Both the position numbers and the translations under genes were made by a program. Positions 1 to 5,377 of a stretch of DNA of 5,418 nt are shown here, in pieces. Source of the stretch: Robiginitomaculum sp. (lineage in GTDB: Bacteria; Pseudomonadota; Alphaproteobacteria; Caulobacterales; Maricaulaceae); assembly GCA_016765255.1 (NCBI GenBank), contig JAESQI010000373.1:1-5418 (forward strand), in the 5' to 3' direction. The notes under the pieces were generated by a model, which had not been told where the DNA came from, searched no databases, and saw nothing but the letters and a program-made list of their open reading frames with translations. Position 1 is the stretch's first letter; every line of letters begins with the position of its first letter.

Positions 1-1619
1 CGCCCCCACCGCCCGCTTCGTCTATATTTGAAAGTAAGGCGAGTACTGTGCGCTTTCTGAACCGCGCAACATTTGGCGCAACGCAAGGAGACGCGGATAC
101 TCTCACGGGTACGGAGGTTGCAGATTGGCTGCGGGCTGAATTTGCCAAACAACCGACGACATATCTACAACCTATTTTAGGGCAACTCTCGGCCCTCCCT
201 GATGGGGAAATGTTGTTTGCCAATGCTTTAACCAATCTGTTTTTTGATGAGGTTATTGCGGGCAATGATCAGTTGCGACAAAGAATGGTACTGGCTCTCT
301 CAGAAATTATTGTTGCGTCCAGCAATAGTGATTTGGAAGGCTTGCCAGCAACAATGGCCCATTATGTAGATATATTATCAACGAATGCATTTGGTAATTA
401 TCGGGATTTAATGGAAGAGATTACCTATTCACCTGCAATGTCAATTTATCTCACTTACCTCGCCAACCAGAAAGGCGATATGGATAGTGGGAGAGTGCCT
501 TATGAAAATTATGCGCGTGAATTGTTACAACTCTTCACGATTGGCTTGAGCGAGTTGAATATGGACGGCACGTTAAAGCTTGACGGGGCAGGGCAACCCA
601 TAGAGATTTTTGACAATTCAGATATCACTGGACTTGCAAAAGTATTTACAGGACTGAGCACTCAGGGTAGCAATTTTTTTAATATCTTCCGTGATGGATC
701 ATCAACGTACAAACCTCTTATCGTGTTTCCAGATTTTCATTCTGAACTTGAGAAAAGTTTCTTAAATGTGACCATCCCACCGTTTACGAGTGGTGAGGAA
801 AGTATTGATACGGCTCTGGATACAATATTTGCCCATCCGAATATGGCGCCGTTCGTGTCGCGTCAACTTATTCAGCGTTTTGTTATGTCCGCGCCTTCGC
901 CTGCATATGTAGAGCGGGTGGCTACGGCTTTTGAAACAGGCAGTTTTCTTTTGCCAGATAGCACAAGTGTAGGGACTGGTATTCGCGGCGACTTGAAGGC
1001 AACTTTATCTGCCGTATTGCTGGATCAACAAGCGTTGCAAAACCCGACCAATGGAACGCCAGAGAACGGGAAAATTCGCGAACCTATGCTCCGGTTTATA
1101 CATTGGGCGAGGGCTTTTAATGAAACGACACCAGATGCTGCGGATGAACGGTTTTTACAAGATACAAGTTTTGCTCTTGGTCAACACCCCTTTCGCTCGC
1201 CTTCGGTGTTTAACTTTTTTAGGCCAAGATATATAGCACCTGGAACAGCGACAGGTACGGCGGGGTTAACGGCGCCTGAGCTGCAAATTGTCAATGAAAG
1301 TAGTTTGATCAGCAATATAAACTTCATCAACTCTTTCATTTACAATTTTTCTCCAAATTTTTCCGATGATCCCAATGGTGGGGTTGTGGCAGATTACACT
1401 GAAGAATTGGCCCTAGCAGATGACGTACCTGCTCTCATTGCGAGGTTGGATCTTATATTAACGGGCAATATGCTCCGTCAAGATAGCAAGGATAGAATAG
1501 CGCAATTACTGGCGGAAATTCCCATAAATGTTGATACGGAGGCAACAGACCGAATTTTCCGAGTCACCATTGCAATATCCATGGTGATGTCATCACCTGG
1601 TTATTTGGTTCAAAGATAG
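1..1619 (+). CDS. DUF1800 family protein, 5' end outside window
   Basis: Probable exported DUF1800 protein of unknown biochemical role. The first GTG (48) sits inside the conserved opening of the domain (RFLNRATFGAT), and the frame stays open to the left edge with codons reading PPPPASSIFESKAST. A proline/serine linker before the domain is usual after a secretion or lipoprotein signal, so the true start lies upstream and GTG 48 is not the start. Counting from GTG 48, family hallmarks are LRQRMVLALSEI (about 76-87), the NYARELLQLFTIGL block (154-167), a DITGLAKVFTGL helix (192-203), GKIREPMLRFIHWARAF, and the C-terminal HPFRSPSVFNFFRPRY. The 523 residues visible from that point fit a nearly complete domain. 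It ends 8 bp before the DUF1501 gene; this pairing recurs in many bacteria and suggests a joint function outside the cytoplasm. Family assignment is firm; function is unknown. Confidence 0.9.
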   Translation, partial: PPPPASSIFESKASTVRFLNRATFGATQGDADTLTGTEVADWLRAEFAKQPTTYLQPILGQLSALPDGEMLFANALTNLFFDEVIAGNDQLRQRMVLALSEIIVASSNSDLEGLPATMAHYVDILSTNAFGNYRDLMEEITYSPAMSIYLTYLANQKGDMDSGRVPYENYARELLQLFTIGLSELNMDGTLKLDGAGQPIEIFDNSDITGLAKVFTGLSTQGSNFFNIFRDGSSTYKPLIVFPDFHSELEKSFLNVTIPPFTSGEESIDTALDTIFAHPNMAPFVSRQLIQRFVMSAPSPAYVERVATAFETGSFLLPDSTSVGTGIRGDLKATLSAVLLDQQALQNPTNGTPENGKIREPMLRFIHWARAFNETTPDAADERFLQDTSFALGQHPFRSPSVFNFFRPRYIAPGTATGTAGLTAPELQIVNESSLISNINFINSFIYNFSPNFSDDPNGGVVADYTEELALADDVPALIARLDLILTGNMLRQDSKDRIAQLLAEIPINVDTEATDRIFRVTIAISMVMSSPGYLVQR

Positions 1620-1622
1620 GAG
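1618..1622 (+). promoter_or_regulatory. Ribosome binding site of the DUF1501 gene
   Basis: AGGAG lies 5 nt before ATG 1628 and overlaps the last two bases of the DUF1800 TAG stop codon. It decides the start: ATG 1628 is well placed, whereas the alternative GTG at 1622 overlaps the site itself. The overlap with the upstream stop suggests translational coupling of the two genes. Confidence 0.75.
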
Positions 1623-1627
1623 TGGAC

Positions 1628-3070
1628 ATGACAAATAGACGCTCATTTTTAAAAGGTGTGACGGGTGCAGGGGCATTGTCGTTTTTGGGAAGCGCTGGCG
1701 CTTTATCGGTACTTGGCAATTCACCCGCATTTGCTGCCGATGTCAGTGGGTATAAGGCGCTTGTGTGCGTGTTCTTTTTTGGAGGACAAGATTGCCACGA
1801 TACGGTGCTCCCCTTTGACCAAGCATCCTATGACCGCTACGGAGAACTCCGAACAGGGATATTAGCTGAATATGCGCAAAACCCGGGCGGTTCATCACGC
1901 GATCGAGACAGGCTCTTGGAACTCACTCCAACCAACGCCGCCCAATTTGGTACGCAACAATTTGCTTTGCCAGAGGAATTGGTTGAGCTCAAAACCTTAT
2001 TTGATACGGGCAACGCAGCAATTGTTGGCAATGTCGGGCCGCTTATTCAACCGCTCACCGCGCAGCAATTTCAAGCGGATGTCCTCCCGCAACCAAAGCG
2101 GCTGTTTTCTCATAATGATCAGCAATCGACTTGGATGAGTTCAGCTCCTGAAGGGCAGGTCTTAGGGTGGGGCGGGCGTTTTTCCGACACCGTAATTGAC
2201 GCTGGTGCCAATACCGAAGATTTTTTCACAGCCATAACGACTGCTGGCAATACTGTATTTTTAGCAGGTGAAAAGACAACGCAGTATAATTTAAATACAA
2301 ATGGCCCGCCCGAAGTTGATGGTTTGAAAAACTTCAATAGCGCTCTTTTGGGCCCCGCAGCTGACTCAGAACTTGCTGTGAAATTGTTGGAAGACCATTA
2401 CCGAAGCATTGGCCTGACCCGTACGAATTTATTTGAACGAGACCTCGCGACGATTGCCGACCGGGCCTTTAGTTTGAATGAACAATTTAATACGGCTCTG
2501 GATAACGCGCAAGCTTTGTCGACACCATTTCCAGGCACGGGCCTTGGTAATCAATTAAGAGCTATTGCCAATACTATCAATATTAAATCGGCTCTTGGCG
2601 TTGGGCGGCAAGTATTTTTCGCGGGCATTGGTGGCTTTGACAGCCATAATTCTCAAGCGACTGATCTGCCCAATCGTCAAAGACAGTATTCCCAAGCCAT
2701 TTCTGCCTTTTTCCAAGCGACACTTGAAATGGGCGCGGAAAATGATGTGACTTTATTTACCGCCTCTGACTTTGGCAGAGCCTTAATCGAAAACGGTAAC
2801 GGGACAGATCATGGCTGGGGTAGCCATCATTTTGTTGTTGGCGGTGCGGTCAATGGAAATACCGTTTACGGAAATATCCCGCCTTATGATATTGGTCATC
2901 CACAAGACGCTGGAAATGGACGCTTGGTACCCGTAGTATCGGTCGAACAATACGCCGCGACAATGGGCAAATGGTTTGGTCTATCAGACCCAGAATTACT
3001 GACAGCACTGCCTGCTTTGAGTAATTTTATCACCCGAGATTTGGGTTTTATGAACGGGTCTAGTTCATAA
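1628..3070 (+). CDS. DUF1501 family protein, Tat-exported
   Basis: Predicted secreted or periplasmic protein of 480 residues. Residues 1-36 form a twin-arginine signal: TNRRSFLKG (RR at 4-5), a hydrophobic stretch rich in G, A and L, and a cleavage site SPAFA|AD near 36. Tat export implies folding, perhaps with a cofactor or metal, before transport. DUF1501 hallmarks follow in order: ALVCVFFFGGQDCHD (44-58), FSHNDQQSTWMS (160-171), GWGGR (180-184), QVFFAGIGGFDSHNSQ (328-343), SDFGR (380-384), GTDHGWGSHHFVVGGAVNG (392-410) and VEQYAATMGKWFG (439-451). The family is, to my knowledge, related to the alkaline phosphatase/sulfatase superfamily; the conserved D and H clusters would suit metal binding, but no activity is established and this is inference. 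It is the second gene of an operon with DUF1800. Length is normal and the frame is intact. Confidence 0.92.
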   Translation: MTNRRSFLKGVTGAGALSFLGSAGALSVLGNSPAFAADVSGYKALVCVFFFGGQDCHDTVLPFDQASYDRYGELRTGILAEYAQNPGGSSRDRDRLLELTPTNAAQFGTQQFALPEELVELKTLFDTGNAAIVGNVGPLIQPLTAQQFQADVLPQPKRLFSHNDQQSTWMSSAPEGQVLGWGGRFSDTVIDAGANTEDFFTAITTAGNTVFLAGEKTTQYNLNTNGPPEVDGLKNFNSALLGPAADSELAVKLLEDHYRSIGLTRTNLFERDLATIADRAFSLNEQFNTALDNAQALSTPFPGTGLGNQLRAIANTINIKSALGVGRQVFFAGIGGFDSHNSQATDLPNRQRQYSQAISAFFQATLEMGAENDVTLFTASDFGRALIENGNGTDHGWGSHHFVVGGAVNGNTVYGNIPPYDIGHPQDAGNGRLVPVVSVEQYAATMGKWFGLSDPELLTALPALSNFITRDLGFMNGSSS

Positions 3071-3083
3071 TTTTGTACTGCCA

Positions 3084-3117
3084 TTTACGCACTGCATAAA
3101 TTCAGTGTAAAAATTTT
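3084..3117 (+). terminator. Possible weak terminator after the DUF1501 gene
   Basis: CACTG (3090-3094) can pair with CAGTG (3103-3107) around an 8-nt loop. TTTA (3084-3087) pairs with TAAA (3108-3111) if two bases bulge. Only a short TTTT follows, after further A bases. The stem is short and AT-rich, so the hairpin may be weak or incidental, but its position 14 bp after the stop fits the end of the operon. Confidence 0.35.
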
Positions 3118-3144
3118 GTATATTAACAAGTCGTAATATATGAT
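3116..3144 (+). promoter_or_regulatory. Possible promoter of the relic gene
   Basis: TTGTAT (3116-3121) and TATGAT (3139-3144) are 17 nt apart. The -10 matches five of six consensus bases; the -35 matches only TTG. An imperfect inverted repeat (GTCGT 3130-3134 with ACGAC 3146-3150) straddles the -10 and could be an operator. The whole stretch is AT-rich, so chance matches are likely. Confidence 0.3.
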
Positions 3145-3190
3145 CACGACACTTACATAAATGATAACAAAATAATGTAAGGCGAATATT

Positions 3191-3247
3191 ATGAATATAC
3201 TAAGAAAAACGGCTCTCGGAATTGCTGCACTATCCATGATACAATAA
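3191..3247 (+). pseudogene. Relic of a secreted-protein gene (signal peptide start only)
   Basis: ATG 3191 is preceded by AAGG (3179-3182) at a workable spacing of 8 nt. The frame reads MNILRKTALGIAALSMIQ and then stops (TAA 3245-3247). This has a short positively charged N-region (LRK) and a hydrophobic core (TALGIAALSM), the start of a typical Sec signal peptide, but there is no mature protein behind it. A strong terminator begins only 36 bp after the stop. I infer that the body of a small exported protein gene was deleted, leaving its expression signals and terminator. Alternatives are an 18-residue peptide that is real, or a short leader or small RNA. The mature protein cannot be identified. 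Confidence 0.4.
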
Positions 3248-3282
3248 GAAAATAGCGTGATAATATTGATGCCATTTAATTA

Positions 3283-3322
3283 TAGGGTAAGCCTCTAAAC
3301 GAGCGGCATACCCTAATTTTTT
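3283..3322 (+). terminator. Rho-independent terminator
   Basis: TAGGGTA (3283-3289) pairs perfectly with TACCCTA (3309-3315). The stem continues after an A/A mismatch through GCC/GGC and, after a second mismatch, CT/AG, closing a loop of about 5 nt. Six T bases follow at 3317-3322. The T-run is on the + strand, so it ends transcription from the left, that is of the relic gene or read-through from the DUF1800-DUF1501 operon, before the tRNA promoter. Confidence 0.75.
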
Positions 3323-3360
3323 AGAGATGAAAAAAAACTGCCATTCCCTTCGAATTGCCG

Positions 3361-3389
3361 TTGACGCTCGCGAGCGGGCGGGGTAGTAG
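3361..3389 (+). promoter_or_regulatory. Promoter of tRNA-Asp
   Basis: TTGACG (-35, 3361-3366) and TAGTAG (-10, 3384-3389) are separated by exactly 17 nt of GC-rich spacer. The predicted start is near 3396, about 25 nt before the mature tRNA. The form is typical of stable-RNA promoters in alphaproteobacteria. A perfect 12-bp palindrome, CGCTCGCGAGCG (3365-3376), overlaps the end of the -35 and the spacer. Confidence 0.7.
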
Positions 3390-3420
3390 AAGCGCCTTGG
3401 TTGCGGTAAACGCATATTAA

Positions 3421-3497
3421 GCGGGTGTAGCTCAGTTGGTTAGAGCGCTGGCCTGTCACGCCAGAGGCCGCGGGTTCGAGTCCCGTCACTCGCGCCA
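3421..3497 (+). tRNA. tRNA-Asp (anticodon GUC)
   Basis: All arms fold. The acceptor stem is GCGGGTG (3421-3427) with CACTCGC (3487-3493), containing one G-T pair. The D arm is GCTC/GAGC, the anticodon stem is CTGGC/GCCAG around loop CTGTCAC with anticodon GTC at 3455-3457, and the T arm is GCGGG-TTCGAGT-CCCGT. Discriminator G (3494) and a genome-encoded CCA (3495-3497) follow, giving 77 nt. It reads aspartate codons GAC and GAU. Its 3' end faces an integrase gene in the same orientation, so the 3' half is the probable attachment site of an integrated element. The gene remains intact, as expected when the element carries an identical replacement for the 3' end. Confidence 0.97.
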
Positions 3498-3550
3498 TTT
3501 TTTAGAAATGGCCATCCTCCAAGTGACTGATTTTATTCATTAAATTAAAT

Positions 3551-3577
3551 AAACAGCCCTAATTCAAGGCCGTTTTT
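3551..3577 (+). terminator. Probable terminator of the tRNA-Asp transcript
   Basis: AAACAGCC (3551-3558) can pair with GGCCGTTT (3568-3575) with one A/C mismatch around a 9-nt loop, and the T-run extends to 3577. It lies 53 nt past the CCA end. A shorter inverted repeat, GCCATTT (3494-3500) with AAATGGC (3506-3512), overlaps the tRNA 3' end but lacks a T-run after it. Stem strength is moderate. Confidence 0.45.
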
Positions 3578-3583
3578 AAAAAT

Positions 3584-3615
3584 GGGGGTACACAGGGGGT
3601 ACAAATGGGGGTACA
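3584..3615 (+). repeat. Three direct repeats GGGGGTACA, likely integrase arm sites
   Basis: Exact copies lie at 3584-3592, 3595-3603 and 3607-3615, with start-to-start spacings of 11 and 12 bp, about one helical turn, so all face the same side of the DNA. They lie between the tRNA end and the integrase coding region. Tyrosine recombinases of integrative elements bind arm-type repeats close to the attachment core, so this is the expected place for them. They also cover the likely 5' leader of the integrase gene, which suggests self-repression. The role is inferred; the repeats are seen directly. Confidence 0.65.
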
Positions 3616-3623
3616 ATTCACCC

Positions 3624-5024
3624 ATGACCTTAATGCAATACGATACAAAAATGCTGATGCAAAAACGCGGGTACTGGTATTATCAGAGGCGCGTTCCAAA
3701 GAAATATGCCCATATTGATTGCCGCCGATTTGTAAAGAAAGCACTGGGGACAAAAGCTATAGATGAGGCTCTTGCAAAACGTGATGCCCTTATACGCGCT
3801 GATGATGAATATTGGATGGCCTTATCCCTCGAAGCATTAGAAAATGGAGGCGTGTCTGAAAAGACTGTTACAGTACAGCAGCATAGGTATAAGGCTGCAA
3901 CAGCGCGTGCTATGTCGCACGGGTTAAAGTATAGCCCCATTGCCAAACTTATTGATGATGAAACACCACAGCAAATTTTAAAGCGAGTAGAGATACTTAT
4001 TGAGCAATCAGGCATCAAATCTGTTGCTAAGAAAGAAGAAATATTTGCCGTACTCGGAGGTGAGCCGAAACCTGCAACAGGCTCTGTGAAAGTTTCCAAA
4101 GCATTTGAACTTTATGTGGCAAAGATCGCGTTTGATGATCAATTTAACAAGTCCCCACAGCAAAGATATTCTTGGGAAAAAACCAAACGAACCTCGGTCA
4201 ATTATTTTATTGATCAAATCGGGGATTTGAGTATGGAAGGAATTACACGAGAAATAGCTGTTACATATCGTGATTGGCGGATGACGCGCATGGTTCCCGA
4301 TGCTGAAGGCGTGGTACGCGTTAAGCCTAATACTGCAAATAGGCACATTGGAAACATGCGGACTCTGTTTGAAGCTTACTTTAAACACCACGGGGAAGAA
4401 GATCGTGATAATCCATTCAGGAATATGTATTTTACGGCTTTAAATCGTTCGACGGTTAAGCCCTTTGAAAATAAGTGGGTTCAACAAAAAATTCTATTGC
4501 CGGGTATGTTTGATGGCATACGGTTGGAGCTTAAGATTATCATATTCGCACTTATTGAAACAGGTGCTCGATTGAGTGAAATTGTTAATTTAATGCCGGA
4601 AGATATTCACCTTAATGCAGCGGTTCCCTATATCTCAATTAAACCCAGATTGCATCGTGAATTGAAGACACCTGACTCTGAGCGTGAAATTCCTCTGGTA
4701 GGCATTGCTCTGGTTGCAATGCAAGCCTGTCCAGAAGGTTTTGAGCAATATAGGGATAAAAGCACTCTTGTTTCAGCAAACCTCATGAAAGCCTTTAGAA
4801 AGCGAAATCTCCTGCCAACAAAGGATCACGTCATTAATTCATTTAGACACGCGTTCGAAAAGCGGATGCTGGAAGCGGGTATCGATTATGCTCTTCGTTG
4901 TACGCTCATGGGGCATAAAAATACGAGACCAGCCTACGGGGATGGAGGATCAATGGAATATCGGAGAAATGAATTATTGAAGATAGTTCATCCATATTCA
5001 GCAGAGCTTTTTTGTACAAACTGA
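3624..5024 (+). CDS. Tyrosine recombinase/site-specific integrase
   Basis: Catalyses integration and excision of the element at the tRNA-Asp end. An upstream ATG (3582) would give 480 residues, but its first 14 codons merely translate the GGGGGTACA repeats, so I start at ATG 3624 (466 aa); ATG 3633 is also possible. None has a good ribosome binding site. Numbering from 3582: residues about 20-45 (KRGYWYYQRRVPKKY) match the N-terminal DUF6538-like domain, a SAM-like core-binding domain spans roughly 170-290, and the catalytic domain follows. Catalytic residues are R330 (TGARLSEI), K362 (LKTPDSEREIPL), R422 (INSFRHAF), H445 (LMGH) and probable nucleophile Y452 (PAYGDGG). The histidine of the HxxR box is replaced by N419, and Y452 is 7 rather than 9 residues after H445. 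The frame is intact, so the enzyme may be active. Confidence 0.92.
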   Translation: MTLMQYDTKMLMQKRGYWYYQRRVPKKYAHIDCRRFVKKALGTKAIDEALAKRDALIRADDEYWMALSLEALENGGVSEKTVTVQQHRYKAATARAMSHGLKYSPIAKLIDDETPQQILKRVEILIEQSGIKSVAKKEEIFAVLGGEPKPATGSVKVSKAFELYVAKIAFDDQFNKSPQQRYSWEKTKRTSVNYFIDQIGDLSMEGITREIAVTYRDWRMTRMVPDAEGVVRVKPNTANRHIGNMRTLFEAYFKHHGEEDRDNPFRNMYFTALNRSTVKPFENKWVQQKILLPGMFDGIRLELKIIIFALIETGARLSEIVNLMPEDIHLNAAVPYISIKPRLHRELKTPDSEREIPLVGIALVAMQACPEGFEQYRDKSTLVSANLMKAFRKRNLLPTKDHVINSFRHAFEKRMLEAGIDYALRCTLMGHKNTRPAYGDGGSMEYRRNELLKIVHPYSAELFCTN

Positions 5025-5055
5025 TTTTTTTAAGTGGCTCCGCAAGCAGGAGTCA
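5011..5055. other. Palindrome and hairpin at the integrase 3' end
   Basis: TTTGTACAAA (5011-5020) is a perfect 10-bp palindrome overlapping the last codons. It is followed by a T-run (5025-5031) and then by a hairpin: TGGCTCC (5035-5041) with GGAGTCA (5049-5055), one G-T pair, 7-nt loop. The T-run precedes the hairpin instead of following it, so this is not a standard terminator on either strand. It may be an RNA structure at the end of the message or chance. Confidence 0.35.
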
Positions 5056-5110
5056 ATCCTTTAATAATAAGGCAATAAAAACAAGGAGTTATAAGTCTTA
5101 CCCTGTTGAA

Positions 5111-5147
5111 TTGTTACCCCATATGTTGCGCCATTTGTTACCCCATA
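5111..5147 (-). repeat. Direct repeat TTGTTACCCCATA, two copies
   Basis: Exact 13-bp copies lie at 5111-5123 and 5135-5147, 24 bp apart start to start, about two helical turns. Read on the minus strand they are TATGGGGTAACAA, close to the ATGGGGGTACAA that precedes the integrase. The related GTGCCCCCAC (5183-5192) also reads as a G-run followed by CAC on the minus strand. A second pairing overlaps: CATATG-TTGCGCC near 5120 resembles CATATG-GTGCCCC near 5177. They may be recombinase or excisionase binding sites; this is inference. Confidence 0.5.
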
Positions 5148-5196
5148 ATGATAGTCAAAATTTTATTGGCGTCACTCATATGGTGCCCCCACACGG

Positions 5197-5263
5197 ACTA
5201 TAACTAATGTACTATGGTGTGTCATTGAGTATAATAATACTAGTAAAAACAATGAGTTATAGT
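5197..5263. repeat. Nested inverted repeats
   Basis: ACTATAACT (5197-5205) is the exact reverse complement of AGTTATAGT (5255-5263). Between them lie TCATTG (5222-5227) with CAATGA (5250-5255), and AGTAT (5228-5232) with ATACT (5237-5241). The three pairs do not share one centre, so this is not a single long hairpin. A TATAAT lies at 5230-5235 inside the set, so the repeats could be operator sites around a promoter. The region is AT-rich, which raises the chance of coincidence. Confidence 0.35.
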
Positions 5264-5311
5264 TTTATGCGTTTCTTTTGGTTGCCTTGTGTATCACTCT
5301 GTTGCTATTCT

Positions 5312-5333
5312 AACTAGGGACGAAACTAGGGAC
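5312..5333 (+). repeat. Direct repeat AACTAGGGAC, two copies
   Basis: Exact 10-bp copies lie at 5312-5321 and 5324-5333, 12 bp apart start to start. Their sequence differs from the GGGGGTACA set but the spacing and the position shortly upstream of an ORF are alike. They may be arm-type sites of a second recombinase, or a regulator's operator. Confidence 0.5.
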
Positions 5334-5377
5334 TGAATGAAAGTCGCCTAGTGTACTGGTTAGGTGGAGAGTAATAA

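Larger units (their letters stand above)
5025..5377. other. Non-coding, repeat-rich region after the integrase
   Basis: No credible gene is seen on either strand. The stretch holds two copies of TTGTTACCCCATA, a related GTGCCCCCAC, a set of nested inverted repeats (5197-5263), a TATAAT hexamer at 5230-5235 with no convincing -35, and two copies of AACTAGGGAC. The density of short repeats suggests a recombination or control region of the mobile element and the promoter of the ORF at 5378. Confidence 0.5.

Noticed and set aside
1622..1627. GTG 1622 as the DUF1501 start
   Set aside because: It overlaps the ribosome binding site, while ATG 1628 has ideal spacing and starts directly at the Tat signal.
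3313..3498. Minus-strand ORF reading MARVTGLEPAASGVTGQRSNQLSY across the tRNA
   Set aside because: It is the antisense translation of the tRNA-Asp gene and its promoter, a familiar spurious prediction, not a protein.
3683..4391. Two minus-strand ORFs (138 and 127 aa) opposite the integrase
   Set aside because: They lie wholly inside the integrase coding region, have no recognisable domain, and look like shadows of its codon pattern.
5170..5177. CGTCACTC, identical to 3484-3491 in the tRNA 3' end, as a possible second attachment site
   Set aside because: Only 8 bp match, the flanks differ and the match does not reach the tRNA 3' terminus. It would also give an element of about 1.7 kb holding only the integrase. 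Chance is more likely.
5012..5203. 63-residue + strand ORF overlapping the integrase end
   Set aside because: No ribosome binding site or domain is seen, and its HMLRHLLPHN part is only the TTACCCCAT repeats translated.
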